From: Geosiphon pyriformis
Lineage: Eukaryota; Glomeromycota; Glomeromycetes; Archaeosporales; Geosiphonaceae
Assembly (NCBI GenBank): GCA_016748015.1
Contig: JAAOMT010000494.1
Span: 550,190 to 614,189 of the forward strand
DNA length: 64,000 nucleotides
Direction: 5' to 3'
The notes beneath the pieces were generated by a model. That model did not search any database. It was given only the letters and a program-made list of their open reading frames with translations, and was not told the origin of the DNA. Below are positions 11,480-23,689 of the stretch, in pieces; position 1 is the first letter of the stretch, and every line of letters begins with the position of its first letter. Position numbers and translations under genes: made by a program.

Positions 11480-13110
11480 TGGTTCCCTTGATTTTGGTCC
11501 ATTATCTTCTTTTTGCAGTCACAGGCAATGTGTTCAGATTTCTGGCAGTAGTAACAGTTGTGAGAATTGGATCTCCAAGATTGTTGCTGTTGCTGATGGT
11601 TCTGTTGCTGTGGGTATCTGCTGTTGTTGTTATTTTTTCTTTGTTGTGATGGTTGATAAGTTTCTGTGCTTCCGGCTAAGAATTCCTCAATTTTCTGAGT
11701 TAATTTCTTACTTAATTGGGTTATTTTTGCATCAATGTCAGAGATTCCATTGATAGCTAAATTAATGGCTTGAGTATGGTTTGCTTTTTGCTTGGCTGAC
11801 TCAAAATCATGAGTGAGAATAACTGTTTCTTATAGGTTTGCTGGATGGCAAGATCGTACAGATCTTAGAAAACTGCTTCTTAGTCTTTTAACAAATTGAT
11901 TGAGGACTTGCATGGTGGTATAATAATTCTGCTTAATGGCTAGGATTTGTCAAAGGACCTGATTGAATCTTCTGAGATAAGTAGTTATTGCTTCATGGTT
12001 GTTTTGTTTTATTATACTGAATTGATTTTGCAATTAGATGAGTGTATTAGGGTCACAGAAGTATTGTAGAAATGCGAGTTTAAACTCTGTAAAGGAGGTA
12101 GGTTTCTCTATAAGGCTTTAATATTATGAATTGGCAGTTCTGGTTAGAAAGAATGGTAGTGCCTGAATTGTGTGGTCATTGTCCCATTCATTAGCAGTAA
12201 TTGCTTTCTTGGCATCTGTGATTCAAGAATATGCATTATCTTCTTCACCAGAGAATTTCTCCAATTTAGCAATATCCCAGTAGGCCATAATCCGGTTAAT
12301 AAGTGGGGTGTTATTGGTTATGTTTTAAGGGGATTGGTGTCCGCATATTTGAGTGTTCTCCAGGTGCTAATGCTGATTGTTTCTCTTTGTCACTTGAACC
12401 AATAGGTTGTAAGATAGCTGTTCTTTCTATTAGGGGAGATGCTGATTTTGTTGGGTTTTGTGCTAGTGGCTGTTTCCAAGTTGACATGTTTTCTTCTGGT
12501 TGACTGGCTGCTGGGGTAAGATTTCCAAACAGCAATCTATATTCTCCCAGTGATTTGTTCCAACTTTGTTGATTCCAAAGATATGGGTTTCCAGGAGTTT
12601 GTGGTGTTTCTGACTGGGTTTCCAGAGGTGGGTTGAATACAATTTTACTTTGGGGTGTCTGATGGTATAATGGAGTTGTTGGGAAGAAGAATCTTGGTTT
12701 TTTGTTGACCATGAACTTGTCTTGGGCAGTTGTGTGATTATTGGATTTGTTCTCATATTCCTCTGGATCAGATTCTACTGGTTGTTGTACTTGAGAAAAT
12801 TATTTTGTCATGTAGTATTTAATGTCCGTATCAACTATGCGTAAGATTTCAGTAATTGCTCGAGTAGTAGTAGTTGTTGAGTACCTTAGTAAGCTTTGAT
12901 GGATTTGTTCTCCAAGTCTTCCTGTATCAGTTGTATGGCCTAACAAGCAGTTGATTTTTGTGTTAATATAGTTGCAAAAATCACTTTTTGGGATGGTAGT
13001 TTCTGCTAGTATTCTTAGATCTTTTCAAAAGTACTGAAATAGTGCTTTTCCATATAAGGAGTGGTCCTTTCCTATTGTTCCAATAGTTGTCACTTTTGTG
13101 TATTTCTGGG
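11480..13110 (-). pseudogene. G1 gag with intact CCHC knuckle
   Basis: The N-terminal helical part near 12850-13010 (FCNYINTKINCLLGHTTDTG) resembles the same part of gag in B and C. A Pro/Gln/Asn-rich region follows (about 12300-12760), then a capsid-like segment (LEKFSGEEDNAYS ... FLQYFCDPNTLI) near 12000-12290. The zinc knuckle C-Y-Y-C-x4-H-x4-C at about 11515-11560 is intact. Stops interrupt the capsid part. Gag packages element RNA in cytoplasmic particles. Plus-strand ORFs at 11169-11649 and 12172-12503 are antisense shadows of this region. Confidence 0.75.
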
Positions 13111-13135
13111 GTGCTCTGTCTCTGTGAATTTATAA

Positions 13136-13152
13136 CCTTACAGGAAGCACCA
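13136..13152 (-). promoter_or_regulatory. G1 primer-binding site
   Basis: Two bases after the 5' LTR the minus strand reads TGGTGCTTCCTGTAAGG, starting with the TGG expected opposite a tRNA CCA end. Elements B, C and D have near-identical sites, so they probably use the same tRNA. I cannot name the tRNA from this window. Confidence 0.7.
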
Positions 13153-13154
13153 AA

Positions 13155-14217
13155 TATTACAAGTAAACTTGGTGGGTATAGGAAATGGTAATGTTTGGTG
13201 CTTTCAATTATTAATGATGCATCTTCCATGTAATTCTGTTGGCTTAGTCTTGATTATCAATCTCTGAAAGTCTATTTCTGGATGTGAATTTACCTATTGA
13301 GTTTTTTTGTTATAAGGCACAGAGTTTGTCTTTCGTTGATTACAACATTTTCTGTAAATGTGAGCTTTATTCTCTGAGCTAACAAGTGCAGTCATTAGGG
13401 TCTGGCATTGTCTTTTTGCCCTTCTGATAAGCTGACAAGATAATGTTAATATTTAAAACTTAGGGGGAGCTTCCCTCTTTTACCAGGCTATTATGAAGTT
13501 TATTCCCAGACAGTCAATTTTACTATATTGCCACTCCACAAAAAAATAAGAAAGAAAAAGAAAAGAAAAAGAAAAGAAAAGAAAGAAAAGATAAATTAGT
13601 ATTGTCAATCGCCATGATCAAGAGCAATTGGTCTAAATCATTGATTGTTCAAGGCAGTTATACTAAGAACATTTGTCTTAAAACGAAGGTATGAGACAAG
13701 GGTTAATTTACGTAAATTCTACAAATTTTGGGAACATGAATTTGTGACTTTGATTTCTTTAATAATTGGTTTATTTCAGAAAATAAAATAAAGAGGATAA
13801 TAAATGATGAAGGGGTATGGATATTTGATTCTTGTCTAAAGGTTCATATCTATCTGTCTGTCTGCCTTTTCTAATTTCTACAACTACTTGCTTTTATATA
13901 TTCTTTTGGTTTTACAGAATTGCTTTCAATTGTTTTGCTATTGCTAGCTATTGCTTTGTTATTTTTGTTATTGCTTCATTTTTCTACGTTATTGCTAGTT
14001 ATCTTATGTTATAACATGTTATCTGACATTATTACATGTTATTCTGTGTTATTCTGCGTTATAATATGTTATCCTATGTTATTGCGTGCTATTCTGTGTT
14101 ATTCTGTATTATAACATATTATTCTACATTATAACACATTATTCAATGTTATTGTGCTATTCTGTGTTATGTCACGTTTTTTCATAATTTTGGATCAGTT
14201 TTTCTATTTGGGTAATA
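13155..14217 (-). repeat. G1 5' LTR
   Basis: Partner of 4027-5099. The terminal TG is mutated to TA at 13155-13156. It carries the same palindromic array (ATAACATGTTAT at 14011-14022). Differences between the two LTRs that I checked are mostly transitions. Confidence 0.88.
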
Positions 14218-14616
14218 CCACTTTTCTGAACTTTTGGTTTTATTGACTATTTTTTTTAAAGAGGATGTGCTAACAGCACCAGATATAGAAGCTATAGAAA
14301 AGAAAACCAGCTTGTTAACTGGTCTATTATTAAAAACTTTTGGGCTCTTAGTTGGGATGGAGGCAACACTAGAACTAATCCAAATGTGTTTCTTTGAAGG
14401 AACTTTGACTGGTAAGAAACCAGCCAAAGATGAAAAAGTTGCTTCAGTAACTATCAAAGACAGCTTATCATAATTACTGAATAAAAGAAAGGCTTCTAAA
14501 ACGTTCTGCCTAGTTGCTTTTACAACAGAGAAAGCTCTTCTGATTGAAATTTTATTAGATATCTCAGAACAGATATCAGGTGCAGTTTTTTTACTCTTTG
14601 CTTTGGTCATAGTCAT
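14218..14616 (-). pseudogene. LINE-type ORF1, N-terminal part
   Basis: The minus-strand frame starts with a Met-Thr-Met-Thr-Lys-rich N-terminus near 14616 and stays open to the G1 border, ending KSSEKW. The other side of G1 resumes with W-E-Q-L-L-V-S (4026 downward), so removing the element and one copy of its target repeat restores a continuous frame into 2265-4026. The N-terminus is basic (KAKSKKT), fitting a nucleic-acid-binding ORF1 protein. No stops occur in this part. Confidence 0.65.
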
Positions 14617-14639
14617 AAAATTAAGAAGACAAAGAGTTT

Positions 14640-17122
14640 TTTATTTATAAATTGCTAATAAAAAAATAAAAATAATAAAATTTGTTTTATTTTTGGGTTT
14701 TTTAGCTTTAATTATTATTAATTATTTGTTATTTTTATTTATAAATTTAATAATATTATAATAAAAATTGGTATTTTACAAAAATAATATATATATTATT
14801 ACAAGTAAATTATTTAATTTTTAATTGTAAAATTGTATTTTTTGGTGATATTTTTGGTATTTTAAGTTTTATTTAAGTTTTTTGATATATTTAAAATTTT
14901 TATAACTTATTTTATTAATTTTATATTTTATGTTAAAGTTTTTGTTTTTTTGTTTTTTTTGTAATATTTTTAAACTGTTATTAAAATAAAAATAGTATTT
15001 TTAAAATTTTAATTATATAATTTGTTTATGTTAATTAGGTTTATTATTTAACATATTAATATTTGATAAATTTAATTACATATTTAATAATTATAAAAAA
15101 ATTTGATTTAATAATTAATTATTAAAAGTTTTTATAAAAAAACAAATTGATAATATTATTAATTTAAAAAAAAATTAATTTTGGTTTTTTTAATAATAAA
15201 AATATAAAGCTCTTTTATAAATAAAAACATTTTTAATTAATTGTAATTTTTAATAAAAATAGTAAAAAATCAATTTATTTATAATTAAGTAAATTTGTTA
15301 AAACATTAATATTTAAATTATTGTATTAATAAAATAAAAACATAGAATTTGTTTTTTTTGTTTAATTTAGAGTAGTTTTAATTGGCTAATTATGTGTTGT
15401 TTATAATATATTTTATATTTTAATATATTGAATTGTTTAAGATAGTCTATAAATATCAATTAAAAATTTCTATTTTTTATATTTAAATAAAAACAATTAA
15501 AAAAATTATTTTACATAAATAATAGTTATTATATAGTACATATTATCTTAACTCACATATTTTTCATAGAGAAATCAATTTTTTTTAAGCTGTTTTACAT
15601 AATTTAATTAAATAATTTGCAGATAACATGTAAGTACATATATACATATACAACAATATTCTATTTGGCCAAAATTTGTTCTATAATGCTTACTAAATAT
15701 ACACATATATTAATATTATATTAATGCCTATTTTTTATTCAAAGATATCATAAATTGTTTATTTAATAGCAGAAACAGATATGTATGCATACATACACAT
15801 ATATACAATTAAAAATGCTGTTAATATTAGTAATATTTTAAATGACAAATAGTTATTATTTGGCCAAAATTTGTTCTATAATGTTCACTAGATATAAGCA
15901 TGTGTTAATATTATATCAATGTTTATTTTTTATTCAAAAATATTATAATTTGTTTATCTAATAACAGAAACATATATATACATATATATAGCCAAAAATA
16001 TTGCTAATATTAATAATATTTCAAATAATAAGTAATTGTCATTTGGCTAAAATTTGTTATATTGTGCTGATCAGACATAAATACATATTAATATTAGATT
16101 AATGTTTACTTTCTATTCAAAAATACTACAATTTGTTCATCTAATAAAACAGAAACACACTTGTAAAATTTATATTTCTTAATAATTTTGAATGTATTAG
16201 ATTTATTATAATTGAAATTATATACAAAAATATAATAAAAAATCTTTTATAAATAGGCTCAAACATACTTAATAAGAATATTATCCAGAATTTTTGGAAT
16301 TTTTTTTTTCAATGAGGCAAATTTGTAGTTGTAGCTTGCTTAAGCTTCTTATTTTGTTTCTCCTTAAATCTGTTTAATAAAATTATATTTACAATAGAAC
16401 TTGAGATACAGCAAAAACTTATGTCTGTCAATTGCTTTTATGACTTATTACAATTGCATTTTTTTAGCCAAAAAGTCTAGTTGGTTTGTAATATAATACT
16501 GAACATAATATATATAAAAAATCAACTTCAGATAAAATAAGTGGTGTTTTAATTTCATTATAATCACAATTGTTATTTGAATTCTTATTTTTTTTGGATT
16601 GTTTCTTTGCATATATAAAACACAAACCATTAATCTACAAATTTTATTCTTGTAGAATATGACATAATTTTTTTGGCTTACTATTTTCATTTTACATATC
16701 TTGGTTAATCTTTATTTCATCTTAAATAAATTATGTTATATAGTATTTTTATTGTTTGTCATTTTCTTTTAGATTTAGTCTTGTTAAAATCAAAATATTA
16801 CTTGAATAGACATTATAATTAAATGATTAATTGAAACAAAATATTTTTTTATAGTTGAAATAAAAATATTTTTTTAAAAAAATTGCTTTTTATACTAACT
16901 AGTTAATTATATTATTACTCTTTTATTAGCCATTTTAAAATACTTCTGGTTTAATAATAATTTTGGCTCTTGTTAGAAAATTTAGTTTTTTGCTATTGTT
17001 ATTACTAATATATAATACTCTATAATATGAGCACATAAAATCAAAGACCATTAAGATTTAACTCTCATCTTTTTTTCTGATATGTGTTTTTTCTTCTATG
17101 AATTATATACTAGGTTAATTAT
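14640..17122. other. AT-rich region upstream of the LINE ORF1, mostly featureless
   Basis: Apart from the tandem repeat at 15610-16165 and a 30-base dispersed repeat at about 15535-15564, I see only low-complexity AT-rich DNA. The ORF at 16448-16690 has no recognisable motif and composition like noise. Confidence 0.55.
15610..16165. repeat. Three-copy tandem repeat, about 183-195 bp per unit
   Basis: The anchor GGCCAAAATTTGTT (or GGCTAAAATTTGTT) recurs at 15667, 15862 and 16045. Each anchor is followed by a TATTAATATTA block, a TTTATTTTTTATTCAAA block, and an AATTTGTTTATCTAATA-CAGAAACA block with TATACATA microsatellite. The third unit is cut short near 16165. Confidence 0.75.
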
Positions 17123-17905
17123 TGTTACTCATAAATATTAGGAATGATAATAAGTAGATAAATTAGTCAATCAGAAATAGACATAGTAAAAAGAGGAATT
17201 CCAGAATTTTTTTAAGGAATTACAAGATTCCAAAATTCCAAAATTTCAAGATTTCTTTTAAAGACATTAAAAAATTTCAAAGAATTTTATAACACAAATT
17301 ATGTATATATAGTAAAAGTATTAGAAACAGAAAAGACAATTTAATTCAGAACAACAAATATCTTTCTCTTTAAAAAATAGTTTTCTATAGCTTGAAGTAA
17401 AATTATATTTATATTAATAAAATATCTATTATCACCTAGATTCATATTATTATTACTTAATTAAAGAAATATTAATCTATTTTATATTATTAATATTTTA
17501 TGTTAATAGAAACCAATACTTAACTATATTAAACCAATAACTTTTGATTATAGCTATTGACAAGATATTAATTTTTTATTTTGTTTCTTTATTGTCTACT
17601 AATTAATTAAAAAAATTAAGCACTAAGTAATTAATATCAAGAATAGTCTAATAAAAAATCCAGAAACAAAAGTAAAAATTTAAAAATAACTTACTAAAAA
17701 AGCATAACTGCCAAAATAAACTGGTCATCATGCTAAAAAAAATTCACAAAAGAAATCATTAATTAAATCTTTGTTTATTATATAAAAAACTTAACAAAAA
17801 TCTTCAAACTCCAAAATCTTCAGAAATTACCAATATCAATACCTATTGAGTACCAAATTATGAGTTTGTTATTTGTTTCAATATTTCAAATAATTACTTG
17901 TAACA
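17123..17905 (+). repeat. Element D 5' LTR
   Basis: The termini TGTTAC and TGTAACA match the B/C LTR termini. The last 90 bases share the 'taccaaattatgagtttgtt' type end with C. The palindromic array of B/C is not visible here. Confidence 0.6.
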
Positions 17906-17907
17906 TT

Positions 17908-17924
17908 TGGTGCTCTCTGTAAGG
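17908..17924 (+). promoter_or_regulatory. Element D primer-binding site
   Basis: TGGTGCTCTCTGTAAGG, two bases after the LTR end. It differs from the C site by two C/G to T/A transitions. Confidence 0.65.
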
Positions 17925-17989
17925 TATAATTTAACAGAGAACTAATACCAATATCTATTATCTAAAACAGTAACAAAATCAAAAGTAAT

Positions 17990-19640
17990 AAGGACAAATT
18001 ATTTGGAATTTATAAAAGCTTTATTTTAATATTATTAAATTTATTTCAGACTAACAAGTAACTATTGGTTAGCAGAATTAGTTTTTAACTTTTATGTTAA
18101 TAAAAAAATTAAATTCTACTTAAAAAACCAAAAAAATTCAGAAGTCATTCTTAAAAATTTTTATAATAAATTATTTTAAAACATTATGTTTTTACAAAAT
18201 TATTTGTTTGCTTTACTAATTTCAAAAATAAATTGAGAAATTAAAAATTACACCCAATAGAAATTTTTTATTATCTTTACAAACAAAAAAAAATTACAAA
18301 CTCCAGCACAAACACTAAAAAAAATACAACTGTATACTTAAAAAAACCAAGAGTTGTTTTACCTATTTATTTATTATACTATCATATACTAAAAAGTACT
18401 ATTTACATACTATCTGGATTCACATCAATGTCAACTGCAAAAACACTATTATTCAAAGTATTATTCCAAAATAATTAAAAGAAAACCAAATTATTAGGAA
18501 CTTACAATGATTTTTTTAAAAAATTTAAATTATGATTAACAATTCCATCAGAACTTTAATCACTACCACCTCAACCAAATTTCGGATTTACCAGTTATTG
18601 AAAAGATATTGAATCAAAAAAAACAGCAATTACAAAAATAATAATTAAAACCTGATCTTAAATAATTTAGAAGTTCAAAATTTAATTGTTCAAATTCAGC
18701 AAAACCCAAACAATCCAAATTCAGCTCTTATTCTTCTACAAAACTTATCTCCAGTTATTTTAGTTAATCAATTACCAATAGAATCAATTGCTGCTCAGCA
18801 ACAACTACAACAACAATTACTATTTGTACTAATAATCTATATATCAATTGTAAAACTCAAGAAATTTACTGGTAAAAAGAAAAACAATTAAGCATAATTA
18901 AATAATATAGCAAAAACCATCACAACCAATAGATAAGACAATACCAAAACACTTTAAGTTATTTTATACTTTTTTTAGGATATCACTAACTTGTGATATT
19001 AGAGTTTAATCAACAAACCACAAATCTTTAATGCATTTATAACTGTATTTCTACAATATTTTAGCAATTATAACAGTATTAATCAATTATTAACTAGTTT
19101 TATCACCATTAAACAAAACAATACTAAAACAGTTATTATGTATCTGAAATGTTTCTATTGAAATTTGTGTCAAATTTAGGCAATTAAAACTAACTACTTC
19201 ATTATACCACAAATCTTGAATCAATTTATTTGTAGATTATATAGCAGTTTGTTATAATAAATATGTTTAATGTACTTAAATACTTTTCAAAATGCAGTCA
19301 CATATGTCAAAGATTTTGAATTAGCTAAACTCAAAGCCAATTATGCACAAACTGTAAATCTAGTTATAAATAAATTATCTAAATTGAATTCTAAGCCAAA
19401 ACAATTCAGTAATTTAATTAACCAAAAATTAGAGAGATATTTAGCTAACAATTAAGCAATCTATTAGTCTTTTCAACATTATGACAATCCAAGAAATTTA
19501 AGTCAATTCCAAAATCAGCCATGTCTATTATTGTTATTATTAAATTAACCATGACAACAAAAAATATGTAATTGCTATTATTGTAATAAACAAAGCTATC
19601 TAAAAGCAGATTACCACTTCAGGTCTAATAATCTATGATT
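17990..19640 (+). pseudogene. Element D gag remnant
   Basis: A heavily stopped frame retains a Gln/Asn-rich middle (near 18650-18850) and the capsid C-terminal helix region near 19290-19450 (AKLKANYAQTVNLVINKLSK), closely matching C and B. At about 19566-19610 a knuckle remnant reads C-Y-Y-C-N-K-Q-S-Y-L-K-A-D-Y: the His and last Cys are both Tyr, each a single G/C to A/T transition. Confidence 0.6.
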
Positions 19641-19963
19641 AAAAAACCAATATAGAAGCTCTAATTGCAAGTTTTAAACCCAAAATTATGCCAACAATTC
19701 ATTATTAAAACCATACCAACTCTATTATATACCAATAATACAACAACTTATATACATATTTTCAATATATTAAACTTCAATACCAATAATCTATCAGTTA
19801 TAGCCACAAGTAATTTATTAATCCTAATAAATTTAAACAGTGTCTTAATATACTGTGCTAATATTAACTGAAAACCAAAGACTGAGGATTATGTACACTT
19901 AACAAAACTGGAAATTGGCAATAGTAATACATTAACTAATTCTTAATTTATTAAACCAGCCAT

Positions 19964-20253
19964 CAAGATTTCTGTAGAAGAGTTGACTTTTATAGCAAAG
20001 TAACTACACATTTTTAGTGAGCTTCCAAATAAGCAATTCCTAAGAAAGAGTTAACATTTACTACAATGTAACTATATAAAATAACTAGGATAAAATTGGC
20101 CATTCTATTTATAAGCCTAGCAGTTCAAATTATAGAAGATAATTTGAAGATAAATTCAGTTATTAAAGGTTCAACTACTTTCAAAAAACATGAATTCACA
20201 ACAAACAAACATTAACAACATTTAAAAAAAGAGACCAAAAACCTCTGGTAACA
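19964..20253 (+). repeat. Element A 5' LTR
   Basis: Aligned by eye to 49060-49349: both contain TTCTGTA-AA-AGTTGACTT, CTACACATTTTTAGT, AATTGGCCATTC, CAGTTCAAATTATA and ACATTAACAACATTTAAAAA in the same order and spacing. It ends GGTAACA, with a TGG-starting primer site two bases later (20256). Confidence 0.85.
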
Positions 20254-20255
20254 TT

Positions 20256-20272
20256 TGGTGCTTTCTTACAGA
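20256..20272 (+). promoter_or_regulatory. Element A primer-binding site
   Basis: TGGTGCTTTCTTACAG follows the LTR after two T residues. The first nine bases fit the sites in C, D and G1; the rest has diverged. Confidence 0.6.
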
Positions 20273-20279
20273 AACAACA

Positions 20280-22150
20280 CAGCAACAACAAATTCAAAGT
20301 GGTAACTCCAGCAGACACAAAACTCTAGAGTATTATTAGTCAATTTACACTTACTGTAAGCAAAGATTTAACATTCAAGATGAAATTGAAATTTTCAAGA
20401 AAACATTATACCAATACATCAAAAATTACATCAACAATTATCTTTTTGGAAACTATAACATCTCAGAAATTAGAAGCCAACTTTATGAAAATCTATTGCA
20501 TTATTCTCATTTAGAAACTGAAAACCTTAACAGTGAAATACTTGACACCTATTTTCATAAACTCAACTTTAATATTATCTAGTATTGTGAAAAAAAATAT
20601 CCAGTACAGTCCAAATACTTACTTGACTTTGAATTAGAACCAGAAAACAACAACAATAGAAAACAGAAAAAAAAAACATCTCAAGTTAGCCATACAACTT
20701 ACAACACACCAAAAACAATTGCCAAACACTTGCAAATACCTGAACAAAAAACCAATATCAAATTATCACTTTCTATTACACCATTTTCAATTTTACTTGC
20801 TTAATCACAAATACCAAATTCACTACTTATCTATTTTTCAAGACTAGAAGATTTTCAGTTACTTAAAAGTTTTACTCAACAGCAGAAATCAATATTAACC
20901 AGCACTAATTTTCTTGATTACTTACAAAAAAACCAAAGTAATCATTCAGAAAACTCAGAAAGTAAAAAAACTGAATTAGAACAAGAGAAAACCACTGAAA
21001 ATGAAAAAGAAATAACAACTGCTTATGCAAAGATTCCAAAATTTATTGGTGAAGATAATGATACCAGTTCTTAAGAATGGCTTAACAAAGTCTCAAAAAC
21101 AGAAGATATAAATGGATAGAATACAGCAAGAATGCTTAAAACAATTCCATATTTTTTCCAAAGAACAGCAGAAGAATAGTTTAAAAACTTAGATAAACTA
21201 TTTAGAAACTGGCAAGCATTCAAAGATGTTTTCTTATAACAATTTACTGACAACAACACTTTTATTACACTCCAAAACTGATTTTAAAACATCAAACAAG
21301 AACCATTTAAATCTGTTATAACCTATTTTAAAAATTCAACAAACTTCTTCAACAAATTTGACAATTAAAAACCAATGAATATTATTTCAATGCTCAGATT
21401 TTAGATCAGTTTATAGCAGAATTAAAAGACAAATTAATCAAAAAAGTTTGTCTCTATGCTTTAGCAGACTTAGCTACAGCAATTTGACATACAAAGAACT
21501 ATGAAATGACAATAGAAAAAGCAAATCATACCAAACTTGTGAATCTTGCTATTGAAAAAACCAGCTCAGCAATTAAAAAAAATTGACCAACTTACAAAGA
21601 AGGTTGAGAACTATTTTACCAACCAACAACAACAACCACAAAAATATTAGCCACTTTAACAATATAATCAAAATAATTATCCCTTATCATTCAATAACCA
21701 ATCACAAAACTATTACTATTGTGAAATTTCAAGACATTAAAAACAAGATTGTAGAAAGATGCAAAGAGACCAACAAAACAGAAATGATCAATGTTATTCC
21801 CAACTTCAGCAATCCTATTACCAACTTTTACTACCAACTTATTATCTACTAAGACCACAAAATCAAAACAATTATTATTAATCTCCTTTATAACTCATAC
21901 AGCAACAATATCAACAGTCTTTATCAGTACAGCAATATTTATTACTATTCACTCAACAATATCAAATATCTGCTCGAAAATTGGTTTAACAAAACCAATT
22001 TACATCTCAAATTCAATTTTAGAATAATAACAACAGAATCAATTCAAACAACCAGTTAGTTCTCTAAAATTCTGGTCAACAAAGATTCAATTACTATTAT
22101 ATTTAACCAAGTTACTTAACCATATTCAAAGAACAGAATTTTTAACAAAC
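20280..22150 (+). pseudogene. Element A gag
   Basis: The capsid-like core is readable at about 21020-21290 (AKIPKFIGEDNDTS, EWLNKVSKTEDINGW with TGG to TAG, ARMLKTIPYFFQRTAEEW). Gln/Asn-rich sequence follows to about 22030. Many TAA/TAG stops replace Gln and Trp codons. No intact knuckle is visible. Confidence 0.6.
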
Positions 22151-22289
22151 TGTACTTTTTGAAAATAAAGCTACAATACTAAGACAAAACTCTTCTAACA
22201 ATACAATTTTACCAACCAAAATTGCCCAAAATGTAAATCTCTTAGACATATTTTTATTTGAATTCAAAACAAATAAATCACCATTCTTG

Positions 22290-22720
22290 CTTAGCAATGC
22301 AGCTATTATTAAACAAAAAACAATTACTGTTATATACACAGAAGCTAAAGTGGAAGGCAAACCAATTTAGTTAATTCTAAACAGTAGATCAACCAGAAGT
22401 ATTATTACTTACCAATTAATACAACAGCTTAATCAAAATGTTAATAGATCAGCCCAAACAGTAATTGTTACAGCCAATAGTATAAAGAAAACTTCAGTAA
22501 GAAAAATTGATGATTTCACTTTTATAATTGATGGAATCACTATTCTAGTTAAAGTTCTTATTATGGATGTACTCCAATATCAAGTTCTTATTGAAAATGA
22601 TTGGTTTCTTAAAGCCAATGCTAATCTAGATTGGAAAACCCAAGAACTAAAAATTTTATACCAAGAACAATACACTTAAATATCTGTTACATGTAGTACC
22701 TTTAACAAATAATCAGAAAA
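22290..22720 (+). pseudogene. Element A retropepsin, catalytic Asp changed
   Basis: The frame K-V-E-G-K-P-I-stop-L-I-L-N-S-R-S-T-R-S-I-I-T corresponds to L-I-L-D-S-G-S-A-x-S-I-I-T in B and C. Here both catalytic Asp and Gly are changed by G-to-A (GAT to AAT, GGA to AGA). Downstream VLIMDVLQYQVLIENDWFLK and NLDWKTQEL match the same region in C. Confidence 0.75.
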
Positions 22721-22929
22721 AGTCCCAGTATTTGAATTTAAAGAGAAGAAAAAAAAACCAGTAATTAAAACTTTTATAGCTCTTAAATTAACATTCAATT
22801 GAGCAGAAAAAACAGAACAAGAAATCTTTGAAAAAACCAGAGAATGGAATATTGTTTGATATTTTACATCAAAACCATGAAAACAACCATCCTACATTCT
22901 ACTTAATATAAAGATTACAAGAAAAAACT

Positions 22930-23452
22930 TTCATAAATGGGAGCATGCATATCTCCAGAAAAAAAATATGAAACTCACATCTGTTATTACTGTAAAACAT
23001 GTCATAAAAAATGATTTGAATACTCTAAATGAAGTGGAAAATAAGACAACACTCTTTGTTTCACATGTAGAAATATGTTATTAGAAGAGTACAACTGGAT
23101 TGATGTTGCAATGAAAGGAGGAGTATGTGACTAAACCTGCCAATATGCCCTATCAATCTTAGAAAAAGTCAGAAAAAGAATGCTTTTTAATGCAGCATAT
23201 AACAGTACTTTTAACAAATTTTATCATGACCCTCACAATATTAAAATAATCTTTGATTTAACAATAGCATTAATCAATAGAGCCATACAAGAAAATGTCC
23301 ATCAAATAAAAGAAATTGAATATATTAAATACACTATAGAATTAACTAAATTCAACTATAAAGATGAAATAGAAACATACTACTATATTGCAAGTTACAT
23401 TTATTCAATTCAAGAAGTTCAAATTCAAAAATTAGAGCAAATAAACATTTAA
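22930..23452 (+). pseudogene. Element A Cys-rich module and following spacer
   Basis: The frame near 22965-23135 reads H-I-C-Y-Y-C-K-T-C-H, C-F-T-C-R, then C-D-stop-T-C-Q-Y. This matches the Cys pattern of C, B and G1. An open 90-residue frame (23180-23452) lies in the spacer position; I recognise no domain in it and it differs from the acidic spacer of B and C. Confidence 0.5.
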
Positions 23453-23689
23453 TTGTGTAAAGAATACATTATGTTTTGTAATAACAAATGGTGTTCATAA
23501 TGCTATGCTCTTAGCATTTTCTTGTCCAGCAAAAATGACTAAGAAAAAATTGAGTTTAAAGAACATAAGCCAGAAAAAAAAATTGCAACAACCTCAATCT
23601 ATCTTACTAAGAATTAACCAGCCCTACAACTCAAATATTTCGACAACAATGATCAAAAAATTAAGCCTAAAAAAGCTTATGAAATTAAT

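Larger units (their letters stand above)
4027..14217 (-). mobile_element. Element G1: full-length decayed Ty3/Gypsy-type LTR retrotransposon
   Basis: Two direct LTRs (4027-5099 and 13155-14217) flank, in minus-strand order, gag, retropepsin, Cys-rich module, spacer, dUTPase-like domain, linker, RT, RNase H, integrase and an extra ORF. The integrase-after-RT order identifies Ty3/Gypsy. A primer-binding site abuts the right LTR, and a purine-rich tract (minus strand AAAAAGAAAGAGATAA) abuts the left LTR. The element sits inside an RRM-knuckle ORF. Flanks CCAT and CCAC are a probable 4-bp target duplication with one transition. Numerous in-frame stops and changed active-site residues mean it cannot move on its own. 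Confidence 0.9.
17123..19963 (+). mobile_element. Element D: decayed LTR retrotransposon, LTR plus gag only
   Basis: The LTR begins TGTTACTCATAA (like B and C) at 17123 and ends TGTAACA at 17905, then a primer-binding site and a plus-strand gag remnant. Sequence homologous to the segment after gag in element C (K-L-E-I-G-N-S ... L-T-N-S) is readable up to about 19960, where the 5' LTR of element A starts. I found no D-type pol on the far side of A, so D appears truncated rather than simply split. Confidence 0.65.

Noticed and set aside
11169-11649. Plus-strand ORFs with Val/Leu-rich sequence
   Set aside because: Antisense to G1 gag and its intact zinc knuckle on the minus strand.
16448-16690. 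80-residue ORF on the minus strand
   Set aside because: Low-complexity Ile/Lys/Tyr-rich sequence expected by chance in DNA of this AT content; no context.
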